From NCBI GenBank assembly GCA_035235625.1, contig CP141143.1, positions 43,633,178 to 43,697,177 on the forward strand: a DNA stretch of 64,000 nucleotides, given 5' to 3'. This stretch comes from Saururus chinensis. Taxonomy: Eukaryota > Streptophyta > Magnoliopsida > Piperales > Saururaceae. A program made the translations under genes and the position numbers. Below, in pieces: positions 1 through 12,219 of this stretch. The first letter of the stretch is position 1; each line of letters opens with the position of its first letter. A model generated the notes under the pieces. It ran no database searches and was not told where the DNA came from. It was given only the letters and a program-made list of their open reading frames with translations.

Positions 1-167
1 CCTAAAACAGAGATTGATAGTGAGCCTCTTTTAAGGGAGCCTCTGAAGTTACAAGTTTGTTGAAAACAAAACACTCTCTTTAAGATCAGTTACAAATTAT
101 TTGTGTTCAGTTCCTTTTCTTCTTTGGGCTCTTTTAATTCGGAAGATATGCCCAAGTATTCAATTGC

Positions 168-720
168 ACAAATTTTACATGTTGGAACTTTTATAGAAGG
201 TTAAGTTTAAACAATTGTATCATTTCTCTATTTGGTATAATAGGAACTATTCGGACCAAATGCCATTACTAAATTTGTTGTGCCAATTGATGGTATATAT
301 ATATATATATATATCTATGTGTGTGTGTGTAAATATTTGGTTTAAATTTCTAATTTTTATGTCTACAAGTACTTGAACATATGGCATTTATAAAGCAAGA
401 TAAATTAGATATTATGAGGTTAAAAAACAAGTTATATAAAAGAAAATTTTAAAAGGAGGAAAAAGTACAAAATTTCTAACATACGACTTATATGAGAAAA
501 GAAAAAAAAAGAAAAAAAGGAAAAAAAGAAAAAAAAGTAAAAGAAAAAATAGGAAAAAAAGAAAAATAGGAAAAAAATGAAAAAAAAGATTCTTGCTAGC
601 GATGTTCTCCCCGTCCCTCTGCCTCATGATCTCACGGTGACTATGCTTGTCTTTTGTTTCTGGAGCTGTTTGAGTGAGGGTCCTAGTGCATGACAACATG
701 TTTATTTAATCTATAGATTG
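168..720 (+). repeat. Direct repeat R1, copy 1
   Basis: A segment of about 0.5 kb that recurs at 4308-4765 in the same order and orientation. Shared landmarks are the stretch ending in ggaccaaatgccattact, a (TA)n run, a purine-rich A/G tract, and a block around ctcacggtga. It contains a (TA)n run near 297-314 followed by a short (GT)n run, and an A-rich GAAAA tract at about 490-590. No coding potential is visible. The two copies have diverged by many substitutions and indels, so the duplication is not recent. Confidence 0.8.
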
Positions 721-1184
721 AAAAAAGCAGATAAACAGGCCACACTTTTTTCTCATTTGTGTGCTATCAAAGGCTATTCTAGAACTTCCCTTGAGGTACC
801 TTTATTTTTGTCACAAGGTTTCCTTGGTAGTATGGTAGGAGCTTTTAAATATGTCCAGCATTAGGGATTGCTTAAATATTGGCCCATGCATAATTTAAAA
901 TTGGGTCTGCTGTAGATTTGGGTTCATTTTTTGCTAGAATACAAAATTATGGTGTATAGATTTACGTTTTAATTGTGTTAATTATCATTTCTTTCATGTA
1001 GTTGCTCGTTGTTATTAACTTTGAATACTTTTTTTTTCTGAACTATGCTTATCATGTCTTTACTTGTAGTGGATTTTTGGACTTTATTTATACTACATAT
1101 TGTTGTAAATGTAAATTTTTGGTCCTTTTATTTGTTTATGATAATACTTTATATGTGCATGCATATGCCTCTTATCTATCACAG

Positions 1185-3345
1185 CTTACACTGAATTACG
1201 TGACATGCTGGGGTTCGGGAGGGGCTTCGTACAGATCTTGCTCGTCCATTGTCAGTTGGACAATGAGTTATTGCTGGCATCCCAAGACAAGAGAACTCCA
1301 TGATGGCAATGTATTGATGGTTGACCGCAACCAATTTAGGATTCTATTTGATAAGCCAGAGTTTTCTATGGATAAGTCCAGTTGTCAGTTGTATTGTGAT
1401 TGCTATGTAACACTTCTGCTTTCTGGGATAGGGAAACATGGCATAATGAATTAAACCTTATGTATAACGGACTTGTGATTCCAGGATATTGGCTGTATGC
1501 CTCTTATTCCATTGGAGAATTTGCGTAATGCTCTAAGAATGCAAAACTTTGCATTTAATAGAATCCATGAGAATTATGGTGATATGAAGGTGGACAGCCA
1601 GCCTAGAGATTGAAGAAGTGGTGGAAGTTCTATAAAATGTGCTCTCAGCGAGAATTTGGGAAGCCTATCAACTATTTCTGAATATCCCTTTAATACCTTG
1701 ATGAGACAGGCCAAGGTTAGAATTACTATAGATATTCAACTGTAAAAGTATTTACCTAATTTTTTATTATGGCCTGAGAAAATAGTGTCTTTTTGTTGGT
1801 GAACGACACTTGATACAGTTTTACAGGCTAAAGCTACTATAGATGTCGTTGCTGCACAAGCTGCTTATTGTCCATGCCAAACTCTAGCACAGATCCAAGC
1901 AAGGGATGCTGATAATAAGGCCCTTTTGGACTTATCTTGTTTTCTTGATAACAAGGTAATAAAATACTTTCTATGAAGTTGGAACTTAATTATTTTTACA
2001 TTTTCCAATTCTTTCACCCTGGCAATTGAACAAAACAAATAACTCTTAACCCAAGGACTTGTGCCTGTGTGGGCCCCCATATTAAGGCCTTGTTCTTCAT
2101 CAATTATGGTTCACACAATGTCCACATCAGGATAGCTAAAAAACCTAGCAGAAAAAGGGATGACTGATTTCTCCATCTCGATTTTTTTCTTGAACATTAA
2201 GAATGGATGTGGATTTACCGGGACACCTATTATTTGTAGGTATTAATAAACAAAATATAAAATAGAGGAGGATGGCGCCGGTGGGGGAGATGAACCTAAG
2301 TTCTACTATAGGCCTGATCTCTACAACTTTGTCCAGGCCATTGAAGGACCGGAATATGTCTATGTACAAGATTGTTTTTGTGGTGCGGGTGATGGGAGAA
2401 TGGATTGTAGTTTGGAACTGAGCCTGAAATAGGGGAACAACCGAATTTGTTTCTGTCCTAGTATGTAAGGCTTAGTGTGCATGTGCTGGCCCTGCTTCTG
2501 ATTTGTCCATTTACAGTTTTGACTCAGACACTTGGATTTTTATCTGGTGATGTTGAATCTCAATGAGCCGCAATGGCCACCTGATCAGCTGTCTTTGCTA
2601 TTAAAAAAAGTTTTATTTTGGGGCAAGAGTGTAGTTTCTGGTGTTGCTAACATTCCAAAAGAAATTCCCTTTTAAACAATCTTTTATTTGTTAGGTTATG
2701 AGATTCATTATTGTTTTTCTTTTGCTTTCCTTCTACTTCGTTTGATATAGTCGAGTCCCTTATACATTTGGGGTTGATTTTAATAATCTCTTATAGTTTT
2801 TCCTTTTTGAGGCTTCGCCAATCGGTGTTGAAGATGTTAAAACAGAGAATATCCAATTTAATTTTAAGGATATGAAGCAAATGTCTTCAAATTTTATGAT
2901 CTACTTATATATTCTCTTTGACAACATGTAGGAAACTCTGCTGGCAGAGATTAAGAATCTCCAAGAGGAAGTCCCATTTAGTCAGAACTAGAGGGGTCAT
3001 TTTTCGGGATTACAATGCCAAAATACATAAACAACTTCAACATGTTGATGACCAAGCAAGTACCTTTGGCTATTTGGCTCATGCATTTGTCTATTATTTC
3101 TCTTAAAATTTCTTTTCTAATGCATGATTCTGACACATTATTGTTTGATGCATCTCTTTTAGGTTTCTTATGCTCTGGAATTTTTGAAAGACCATGACAC
3201 CTTTAGTTCAAATGAGATTTCACCTTCAGTCAATAGGCTGGTTCCGGCCTTATTGGACTAGTCTGTTTTAATCAAGATACGGGATCTCATGTGGCTGAAG
3301 TATATGATAGCTCAAGGTGAAAAGAAAGGACAATGGTGGATAGAG
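1185..3345 (+). pseudogene. ALWAYS EARLY (ALY/LIN-9-like) pseudogene, C-terminal exons
   Basis: Five exon-like blocks read as the region after the DIRP domain of plant ALY proteins (LIN-9 homologues in chromatin-associated MuvB/DREAM-type complexes). The blocks are about 1185-1400, 1485-1715, 1827-1955, 2932-3059 and 3163-3345. Each is bordered by AG acceptors, and most by GT donors. Block 1 holds WHPKTRELHDGN and VDRNQFRI. Block 2 holds CMPLIPLENL. Block 3 holds DVVAAQAA and TLAQIQARDADNKAL. Block 5 holds EFLKDHD and GSHVAEVYDSSR. Damage: block 1 needs two frame changes and has a stop after LSVGQ, block 2 has a TGA after QPRD, and block 4 has a stop and a shift. The SANT and DIRP domains are absent upstream. 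The family assignment rests on recalled conservation of these motifs, and a BLASTP search would settle it. Confidence 0.72.
1827..1955 (+). pseudogene. ALY-like exon, intact reading frame
   Basis: A 129-base block with a good acceptor (ttttacag) and donor (aag/gtaata). It is open for 43 codons and encodes the DVVAAQ...LAQIQAR...KAL...LD motif typical of the middle of plant ALY proteins. It is the best-preserved exon of the relic and the best probe for identifying the source gene. The next expected coding block lies about 1 kb downstream. Confidence 0.7.
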
Positions 3346-4102
3346 GTAAGCACTTACACTTCATTTATCTTTTTTTTTTCTTCCCACACTTCATTTATTC
3401 AGGGTTTATTTGAAGCTTCATGAGCCCCGTAAGTTGTATGCTTTTTTCTGAAGTTGTCTTTCTATTTTAGTCGCAATGAAGAGTTGTTTTTTTTCTTTAC
3501 TTTCCTTTCTTTTTTTATATTTTTGGGCTATGGGGGTATGATGATAACCTTCTCATGTTCTTCCAAAGATAAGTGGTGTAATTATATTAATCCTTATTCT
3601 TGTCACCACATTATTCGTGTCCATTTTAAAACTGGGTTTTTCAAAGGGTTGAATAGTGGTAGTTTACACTCATCTGACCCCTTTCCATATTAAACTTCAC
3701 CTACATAGAGTTTTAAGATATATTTACTTTGTTAGGTCATGGTAGTTGGCATTGAGTGGGTGAGGTGACATATTCCTACAATTTATCATATGTATATTTG
3801 GAATGCATGTGTCCCTATTGTCTAATTTTCTAAGATATCAATTACCTCTTTTTTGTTAGGACTCTGGTCCACTACATCTCTGCATATGCTAGTAATGCAT
3901 TATTTTAAATAAGATGATTTTGGACAGTGGCAACATTGAGTCATTAGCTTTGTTGCCTTTGAAGCCTGAATCAGTGGAAGAGGGTAACAATCACATGATT
4001 TCGAATTCTCTGAGCCAATAAAATTAAGAGGCTTCTTGTGTGGAAATTTTGCTAGATTATATGTACCGCTTTATGTTTGCTGTTGTTGAGGAAGAAATGT
4101 CG
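3346..4102 (+). other. Non-coding remnant downstream of ALY exons
   Basis: This stretch follows the last ALY-like donor site (gtaag at 3346). It is T-rich and no exon can be assigned with confidence. A short reading frame around 3935-4010 (LPLKPESVEEGNNH) could be the next ALY exon, but it is not diagnostic. Confidence 0.35.
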
Positions 4103-4139
4103 GCAGACAATAATTTGGTGGCCGTTATTATAGAGTACT
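4103..4139 (+). repeat. Short direct repeat R2, copy 1
   Basis: A run of about 35 bases beginning gcagacaataatttggt, followed by a similar GTTATT-TAGAGT stretch. It recurs at 6119-6155 with a few substitutions. It may mark the edge of a duplicated block of about 2 kb, or the two sides of an old insertion. Confidence 0.65.
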
Positions 4140-4307
4140 TGCGGAGGTATGCATTAGATTCATTCGATTGAGCTTTTATCTGTTATGAGATTGGACTGAA
4201 ACTCAAATTTTTTTGAATAGTATGGCAAATTTGTACTGTTGTTTTGGTGGGATGTACATATAATTTCTTAGTTTTCAATATTTCAATGAATACATAGTTA
4301 TGACACA

Positions 4308-4765
4308 AATTTGACATGTTGGGACTTTTATAGAAAGGTAAGTTTAAACAATTGTATCCTTTCTCTATTAAGTATAATAGGAACTATTTGGACCAAATGC
4401 CATTACTGAATTGGTTGTGCCAATTAGTGATATATATATATATATATATTTGGTTGCTTGAACATTTGGCATTTATAAAGCAAGATCAATCATTTACTAT
4501 TAGGGAAAAAAACAAGTTTAAAAAAAAGAAAAAAATTAAAAGGAGGAAAAAGTACAAAATTTCCATCATATGACTTATATGAGAAAAGTAAAAAAGAAAA
4601 AAAGGAAAAAAATAATAAAAGAAAAAAGGAAAAAAAGGAAAAAATGTTTTTGCTAGCAATGTTCTCCCAGCCCCTCCACCCCATGATCTCACGGTGATTA
4701 TGCTTTTCTTTTGTTCCTGGAGTTGTTGGAGTGATGGACAAGGGCAACATTTCATCCATTATCAT
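4308..4765 (+). repeat. Direct repeat R1, copy 2
   Basis: Second copy of the 168-720 block, 4.1 kb downstream in the same orientation. It again has a (TA)n run (about 4431-4449) and the A/G-rich tract, and it ends in the ctcacggtga block. The internal stretch containing the GT run of copy 1 is missing here. Reading frames across the A/G tract on the minus strand are low-complexity artefacts. Confidence 0.8.
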
Positions 4766-5860
4766 TTTTGAATGGTGTGCATACTTCTTCTTTCAATGTG
4801 AATTTGTCCATATCTTTGAGTGATGATCTCCCAGCCCCTATGCGACATGATGTCCTGGTGATTCTTCTAGTCTTTTGCTTCATGTATCATGAACAAAAAT
4901 GTTCTCTGTATGCATAATAATAATGTTGTTTATTCTATGATTAAATTAGATCCTGTGTATCTATAAATTGTCATCTTCAAAGCATGATGGTGGTGCATAT
5001 AGACTCCTCTTTATAGAATATGAGGGAATTCTTTTGTGCTTATGATTATTTGAAGAATATGACTTGGAAAAGCTAAGATGTCATTGTGCCTGGCTAGCCG
5101 GTAATGGAAAGGGAGCGGCGCAAGAAGGCCAGGAAAAGGGAGAGGAAACAGCATGGCTGCCGGACAGGGAGGAGAGGCAGGGGAGAAGAGAAGACAATTA
5201 ATCATTTATTTCATAATCAAATCAGGACATAGCCCTTACACTTAAATAGACTAGCTAAGTGGGCTCACTAACAAGCACTTAAGGCCCATTAGCATAATTA
5301 AAATAAAGCACTAATTACCTAATTAACCTAATTACTTAAATACTCTAATTACCTAATTACCCTAGCACGTGGCCCCAGTAGTAGCCCCTAGGATGTTCAC
5401 AACATAAATTGATGTGGTTTTCTGGGAAAAAATGTTTGGCATTACAGACAAGTTACACGATCCATCCTATGTTGCAAATAATTTATGAGCTAACGATACA
5501 ATTATTAAAACATGGTTGAGAAGAGATTGGCTCATAACCATGTTTGTGCAAACATCTTCAATTTTGTTAAATGTGTTGCAACTCGCCATAGTGAAATGTT
5601 TTAGCATCTGTAACCTAGAATGGGTCCACCAAATATAAAATTACAAAATTTCGAAGAAGTATATTGAATTTATTCACATGTTTGTCAGATGGGAAGTTAA
5701 CTTGTTTAGTTTTCTCTTTTGTGATATCAAAAAATGTAATCATGAAATATATAATCTTTTGCTTACTGCCTTTACCTAATTTCATTCTAAACAAAGCTTA
5801 GTGTTGGACAAGTATTGAAGCAAGCATTTTAGTCTTGAGACATTAATATAGTGATGGATT
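4766..5860. other. Unclassified sequence with possible LTR fragment (about 5020-5400, minus)
   Basis: No gene is seen. On the minus strand, 5020-5400 reads like the U3-R part of an LTR: a TATA-like TCTATTTAAG near 5245, then AATAAA near 5209, then a pyrimidine-rich leader. No TG/CA ends, PBS or coding region could be linked to it, so the LTR label is tentative. The rest is plain AT-rich sequence. Confidence 0.3.
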
Positions 5861-5874
5861 TTCAGGGTTCCAAA

Positions 5875-6120
5875 TAGTTTAGGTTATTGCTATGCTTAGG
5901 AAAAAGTGTTGCAACTAGTGTAGGTTCAAATATTTTTTTAAATCTCTAACTATTTCCTTTTCTATTTCACTGTAGTTGCAAATACCTACACTATTTGCAA
6001 CGCTTTTTTATTAAGTGTCACAAGTAGTGTAAGTATTTGTAATGCTTATAAAAAAGAATCCTAAATAGTGTAGTTATTTGCGACACTTGTTAAAAAGCAT
6101 TAGGTATTTGTAATGTGGGC
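5875..6120. repeat. Short array of a degenerate ~30-60 base motif (MITE/subterminal-repeat-like)
   Basis: A motif of the form AGTGTAG-x-TATTTG-x-AA-x-GCTT appears about four to five times in both orientations, for example near 5905, 5978, 6018, 6062 and 6100. Repeated, partly inverted short motifs of this kind are typical of subterminal regions of CACTA-type elements or of MITEs. No terminal inverted repeats or target duplication were identified. Confidence 0.5.
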
Positions 6121-6155
6121 AGACAATAATTTGGTAGTTGTTATTGTAGAGTTAC
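6119..6155 (+). repeat. Short direct repeat R2, copy 2
   Basis: Second copy of the 4103-4139 sequence, lying directly after the motif array at 5875-6120. Confidence 0.65.
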
Positions 6156-6371
6156 TAATATTATTTTGCAAAGAAATCATTCTTTTATGCTTAGAGATAG
6201 CTTGGTACATTTATATTTTAAATTGGGACATATGGTTGTTATAAAAATTTATTCATGTGTATGTTTCACTCGGTACTCTCTCACAGTTTAAATTGGGACA
6301 TATGGCACAACATTAATCTTGTTCTTCTATTTAGATTCATATAGGCGAAGTAAAACAACTTGTTCTTGTAG

Positions 6372-7080
6372 GTAGTCGGCCTTGTGCAGTTGGAAAACAA
6401 ACCCCACGGTTCCCTGTTTCATACTCAGATGGTAATGACGGAAGTGCACAAATTAGCAAGCATAATTCAAAGTTAAAATTTGATTATGATGACTTTGATG
6501 CTGCTCGAGGTGCCTTAGCATTAGCAGAAGCTTCACAGAAAGGTGGCTCTCCCCAGGTTTCTTATGCTCCAAGAAAAAGAACCACCTCCAATCAGAATGG
6601 TCGAAGGAAGGTAGTAATGGTCAATTCTTTTTATAAAATTCCCTTAAACTTAATTGTTTATGAATCAATAAACACTCTCTCTCCCTTCCATCTCTCTCTC
6701 TCTTTGTTTGTGTGTGTGGAGCTATATTGATTTCTTAAAATATGTTTGCCATGGTGGAGCAAAGTTTGCAATTGTCGTGGGCAGAGGGGTAGCTACTGAT
6801 GAAGACTATTATGAGGATAGTTTAGGTGCTAGGGGTGCAGAAAATAGAGAATTTTCCAGAAAAAAAAGGTGTAGGAGCAGTAGACAGATCATACAAAGGG
6901 AAAAGTTCTCGGGCAAAGAAGCCAAAGATTATGGACTGTGAAAATAATAATCATTTTGGTCATGTAAGGGAAGCCTGTAGTGGTACTAAAGAAGGGCTTA
7001 CATATAGAGCTATTGAAAATGAAGTTGAAGCTGAAGTTACAAATAATAAAGATTGGTGTTCTCCTCAAGTTTTAAGGTGA
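6372..7080 (+). pseudogene. ALWAYS EARLY (ALY)-like pseudogene, region normally between SANT and DIRP domains
   Basis: Two exon-like blocks. The first (6372-6610) follows a GTAG acceptor and ends at a GTAGTA donor. It encodes GKQTPRFPVSYSDGND, ARGALALAEAS and GGSPQVS. The second (about 6785-7080) follows an acceptor in gtgggcag and encodes REACSGTKEGL. These match the linker between the SANT and DIRP domains of plant ALY proteins. The second block changes frame at an A-run (about 6859-6867) and ends in TGA at 7078. No SANT domain lies upstream and no DIRP domain downstream. Because this block sits 3' of the C-terminal exons at 1185-3345, the gene order is permuted. It may be a second copy or the product of a rearrangement. 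Confidence 0.7.
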
Positions 7081-8760
7081 AGGAGCAGGCAACCTTTTTC
7101 TGGAGGTTTCTACATTTTTTTAGTTAATGGCTTATGTTAGTTCTATATGGTTTTTTAACTCTTAGCATTCTTGACTTTGATTGGCATGAGCATCTTTCGT
7201 TCTAGTGACTTGGAAGTGAAGTACAATCTTTCTTATTTCCGGATTAGCTTCCCTATCCTCTTTTTCTTAAAAATTTTGAGAAGAGAAGGGATTTAATGAG
7301 AAGCTATAGTGCCGATGTCCATTCGGCTCACCGCGTTCTGGTGACTGCCGGATCGCTGCCATCTTCTAAGTCTGACCCTTGGCCCCATCTAGTAGTTCTT
7401 GACTTGACGACAACATGTCTATTACCCTAGCTTGGCACATTGTCGACCTTGGCTAGATCGACTCCCCTTCGTTCCTTATGAGTGGCGGTTTTGCTGCCAC
7501 CGATGTTGGCTAGCAGACAACCTCGAATGCCGATGTGACCCAATCATGACAAGAGGCCACAGTTCCTGGCCTCCCTTGCTCCTCTCCTCTGCCTTGCATG
7601 TCTTCTTCCCAAACCAGATGCCCCCAAACTTAATGGTACATCTCTGACTGTTGACATGGGTCCTGCTGCAGCCCAGAGCCAACCGGTCCTCCCTAGCACT
7701 GCACGGTCCTAGGCTATCTATTTGATAGTTGTGGACTTTGCCTTGGCCAGACGACAATGAGGGCCAGCACTTTTGGCCTCATTCCACCTCTGCACACTTA
7801 CTTTCACTTACACATTACCCATAACCTACGGGAAAGAGTTCCTAGTTCCCGATCCATCCAAGGGGAAGTAGCATTGTTGGTCACTGGCCTTGGGCCACTT
7901 AAGGCTTGACCACTACCATGCCCATATTATCTGCCAAAAGCCATACTAGATGCACAACCGCATGTACAATGGTTTTTGTTGTGGCGGCGATCGGAGAGGT
8001 CACCACCTTTGTCGGCCACCTACTCTAGGCCTTAGTGCCTCAACTTTGTTTGGAGGACCGCCACTGGAAAACCCCACCTCTTTCATGTTCAACCACCCCA
8101 ACCCCCTCAAGACTACCCTTTTTAGGGTTTGGCTGTGACAACACGTGTATATGTTGTTCTACAGCCAATCCCACCCATGAGTGGTTGCATCCTGCTTCCA
8201 CTAGTCTAAGTAACATTGGGACGCACTAACAACCTATCCTAATTTGTGGTTGCCCTTTTTCCGTGTGCACTTGTGGTCACGCATGCAATTTATTTTAAAG
8301 GCGCTAGCTTTGTGATGTTTGATGTTTGACTGGCACTATCAATAGTCAAATATGATTGCTAGAGCTCTTCTCCATCTCTCCTATGTTCATGAGTACCCAA
8401 CCAAGCTCTCTGCCCTCTTGTGAGGCTTCGACAATGCAAAATCGCTGCTGCTGAGTGTAGTCCATGGCATTTTTAGCGTCTTGTGTCCAACAAAGTGTTT
8501 TTAGCTGTTGGCCAAGCTCTAATAAGCAACCCCCCATTATGTTGTTGCATTTGCCATTTCTGGTGGCACGACCTTGTGTCCAACTGCGCTAGTGCGCCAA
8601 ATCATTTGCTTTGAGAAAAATTAGCCCTGCCTTGCCAAGATTAACTCTAGCGTCTATGAAAAATCCTCAGGACAACAACTCCCTCAATGGGATGCTTTTG
8701 GTTGCCGACTCCGCCATCAACGACACCACCATTATGTGCTTGCCCTCGAACTTGCGTGGA
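7081..8760. other. Unclassified, GC-richer stretch
   Basis: Base composition shifts from AT-rich to clearly more GC-rich, with CCNNC-rich text on the plus strand, between about 7310 and 8760. Reading frames of 60-90 codons occur on both strands, but none matches a family I recognise and none shows splice structure. It is most likely decayed transposon sequence. Confidence 0.4.
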
Positions 8761-11095
8761 TTGCGAGGTAGGAAACCTTAAACTAGTAATTTTATGATAA
8801 CATGATTTGATTATGTAGGAACATGTTAGGAGTTTGTAACTTAATGGTTTGCATGATAAATGTTGATTAAATGAGCATGTTTTATGTTTGTGAACTATGC
8901 ATGTGCTAATAAAGACTTAAGGGTATGATAGTCACTTGTTAATGAATTATATGTATGTGATTAGAGTGTCTGATAATTTTTTGTGTTGTTGATGAGCACG
9001 AGTATGTGAATTTGATTGTAAGTTTGTTGAAGGAGTATTTCATGGGCTATGATGCAAAAATTGCAGTAGTGTGTTGGGTGTCAAAAGGCATTAAGAGTGT
9101 TGGGTGAAGGTCGTATTTGATGAGAATGGAGGATTGGTTTGGTTTGAATCAGTTAATACATCATATAAATAAGCAGGAGACTTAGGGGATTCAAGGATTA
9201 AGAAAACAAGGTTTAGAGTATCTACTTGGGGAATGTGAGTTAGTAAGAGTTGACAACATAACTGTACACGCATGATGTAGTAATATAAATTGTAACAGAA
9301 AAGCAATAAAGAATTACTAAGCATTTGATGATTGGATTTATATATGAGGGGTGTCATTTGAGGAGTTCAAGGAAGATGGTTTGCTTTTAAGATGGATAGT
9401 GTGGGATTTAAGATTGTAAGTAGACAATGGGAAGAGTATGGTGGTATTGAGTTAGACAAGTAAGGCTATGCATAGATCCATAAGGTTGTCAAGGTAGTAA
9501 GGGTGAGAGAATATAGAATGGATGATTTAAGTGAAGTATGGTACCCTTTTGGATTAGAGCTTCATAACGTGCATGGTTCTAGCTTGGTTGCCTGAAGAAT
9601 GTAAGATGGAAGTAGTTTCAGAGATAATTATGCATGCTTAAGTTACATAATATTAACTTGAACTACAAGTAACCCTAGTTCAATAACGTTGTGAGTTGAG
9701 ACTAAGAGTTTCAACATATTAAGTTTCGTGTTTGAGCTAGCCGATAAGTAATTGGTTGAGCATCCTTCTTTGTCTAGCCATGATGTTATCCTATGGGATT
9801 TGGTCTTGGTGCTATATTTCGGCGCAGGCTTCTAATGCTCTATTGAGAGAGATGTATAATCTGTCAGTCTTGTCTTGGCCTTGTATTTAAGCCCAGATAG
9901 TTGATGCTCCATTGAGAGCACTATAAGGTTTTGCCCTTTTTGGGCATTGTATGTCTTTTGGCCTATATATGACACTGTATGTTATGCCTGGGAGTGGCAC
10001 TTTTAGATTCCTACCCAAGAGTGGCACTGTAAGATTTCTGCCCACTATATGGCCCAATAGAGTGGACATTTGTGTGCTTAGGTAAGTAGTATCAGGGATC
10101 TATTCTTACCTATTTGAGTTTGTGCCCCATTAGCATAGGTCTACCTTGCCTTTGGAAAAGTCCATGGCGTCTAGCTGCTCCCTAGAGGTTAAGGTGACGC
10201 CCCTTGACATTCTTTTCCTTTTTGACGCTGGAGCTTATTAATAGTAATGAGCTTCAGTTGTCAATTGTATGCATTCAATGGAGAGAGTAAGTTGTATATA
10301 TCAGATTGTGTAAGATTATAAGTAAGTGTCAGTATGAGCTTCTAAGTAAGACGGTAAGAGTAAACTTCTGAGTAAGAGTTAGATTGTACAAGTAAGGTCA
10401 TATAAGTAAGATTGTACGAGTAAGGTCATACGAGTATGTGTAAGTTGTATTGGTAAATGTGCATTGGTTTGACTTTGATTCATAGTGTACGTGTAAAAGT
10501 ATGTCATAAGAGTAAGCATAAGTGCATGTTTAGCTAGTGTGATGGTTTGTGTGTGAGACACTATTTATGTTGTATGTATTTCTTGCTACATGTAAAGTTT
10601 CTTAAGTGCATCTATGTATGAACTTACAAAGTTCATTGATTTGTTTCCCCTCTCGGTATGAAAATACTAATTTTTGTATTTTTTATGGATTGGACTTCGT
10701 TCTCTGTAGTTGATCGCTCTTCCTCGGCCTAGGTGTGTTGTGGACTCGTAATGAGGTTATATCTCATGTATTGAGTGAGGTGAGAACTCTTTGTGTTAGT
10801 TTTATGGACTTGCACATATATGTATGATTTAGAACTCAGACTGTTGAAGAATATATACTCAGAGATGTCTGGTATGTATTTGTTTTTAAAGACCATGGCC
10901 ATGGCAGGTTTCACTTAATGCTTTCATTTTGGATCACGCCTGAGAATGTTGGTTGGTTGTATGATGAACTAATTTATAAAGATCATTTTCACATGTTTTG
11001 AATTTCATTGTTTCCTTTGATTTACATCCATATTTTGAAACAAAATTTTAGTAAAATTTTAAAGTAAGTGCATGGAAAAACCTCAGGCGTGACAA
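8761..11095 (+). repeat. LTR-like remnant, unclassified
   Basis: Long non-coding stretch with the texture of a large plant LTR: no long frame, many short repeats of agtaag/gtaag (dense at about 10310-10460), and a terminal-looking gcgtgaca at 11088-11095. The copia coding remnant begins right after it, but no PBS is visible. The left end was not found. A TG start with a matching 5-base target duplication could not be established. Confidence 0.35.
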
Positions 11096-11154
11096 CATGT
11101 TTCCTTTGAACAATCTATGATGTCTATGGTAGTGTTATTAAAAAGAATTTCTCC

Positions 11155-12219
11155 ATGTTATGGCGCAGGCAGTTTGGGCATATCTCCATTAACTGCTTAA
11201 AGAGATTAGTAAGAGAAGAAGTTTTAAAAACTCTAGACTTTATTGAACTTGGGAGATGTATAGATTGCATAAAGGGAAAACAAACTAACAAGTTTTCTAA
11301 GGGATCTAAGAGGCATGATGAGAAATTAGAAATCATATGCACTAATATATGTGGACCGTTTAGTACACCCTTTCTGAATGGTCAAAGGTATTTCATCTTT
11401 ATAGATGATCATACCTGATACATGTATCTCTATCTCTTAAATAAAATGGCTAAAGCATTTGTTGCTTTCAAGATTTATAAGGCAAAAGTAGAGAAATAGT
11501 CTGATATTAGTATTAAAAAATTTAGTTCAGACAAGGGAAGGGACTACTATAGTAGGTACACAGAGAGTGGACAAAACCTGGGCCATTTGTGCAGTTCCTG
11601 AAGGAAGACAGTATTTTGGCTCAATAAAAAGTACCGGGCACACCACAACAACATGGTGTGGGAGAAAGAAGGACCACACTTTGATGGACATGGTGATGAG
11701 CATGATTAGTAACTCCTCTTTTCCTCTTAATATGTGGAGGTAAACCTTAAACACAACAGTGCATATTTTAAATTGAGTTCCAACAAAGCCATTCCTAAAA
11801 GACCCTTTGAGCTATGGAATGGTTAGAAACCAAGTTTAAAACATGTACATATTTGGGGCTAGAAAAAAAGCTTGACCCTAAAGACTATCAGTGGTTTTTT
11901 CATTGGCTATGCAAAAAGGTCTAATGGTTATAGGTTTTAATTATCCCTCATACACCCTACAATAGTCGAAGCACAAAATGAACATTTTCATGAGAATGAA
12001 AACTCGAGTGGGAGTATTTCCCCAAGACACATTGTGTTTGAGGAAGTACGGTTTCCAGTTCTTTTACCCACATCTGGTGGAGGATCACATGCTATATCAC
12101 CTATTGACCTATGGTGATTCTAGAGCAGCCTATCCTTTCACCACCATCCCCTCATAAACAAGTTGCTAAAGTGCATATTGTACATGTACTTTCACCTGTG
12201 ATGCAATTAGGACTTCGAC
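11155..12219 (+). pseudogene. Ty1/copia polyprotein remnant 1: GAG-pre-integrase and integrase
   Basis: An 87-codon frame at 11155-11418 encodes the GAG-pre-integrase motif (LWRRQFGHIS), a C-x2-C zinc-type motif (RCIDCIKGK) and the integrase start ICGPFSTPFLNGQRYFIFIDDHT. A stop follows immediately. Further integrase pieces continue in other frames to about 11760 (GQNLGH; TTTWCG region). The segment to 12219 is the degenerate integrase-RT linker. The element is on the plus strand; its RT/RNase H part resumes at about 14142 after an interrupting LTR and a deletion. It is clearly non-functional. Confidence 0.8.

Noticed and set aside
412-699. Minus-strand 95-codon frame
   Set aside because: Mostly Phe/Leu from an A/G-rich low-complexity tract; its counterparts at 4486-4765 are equally artificial.
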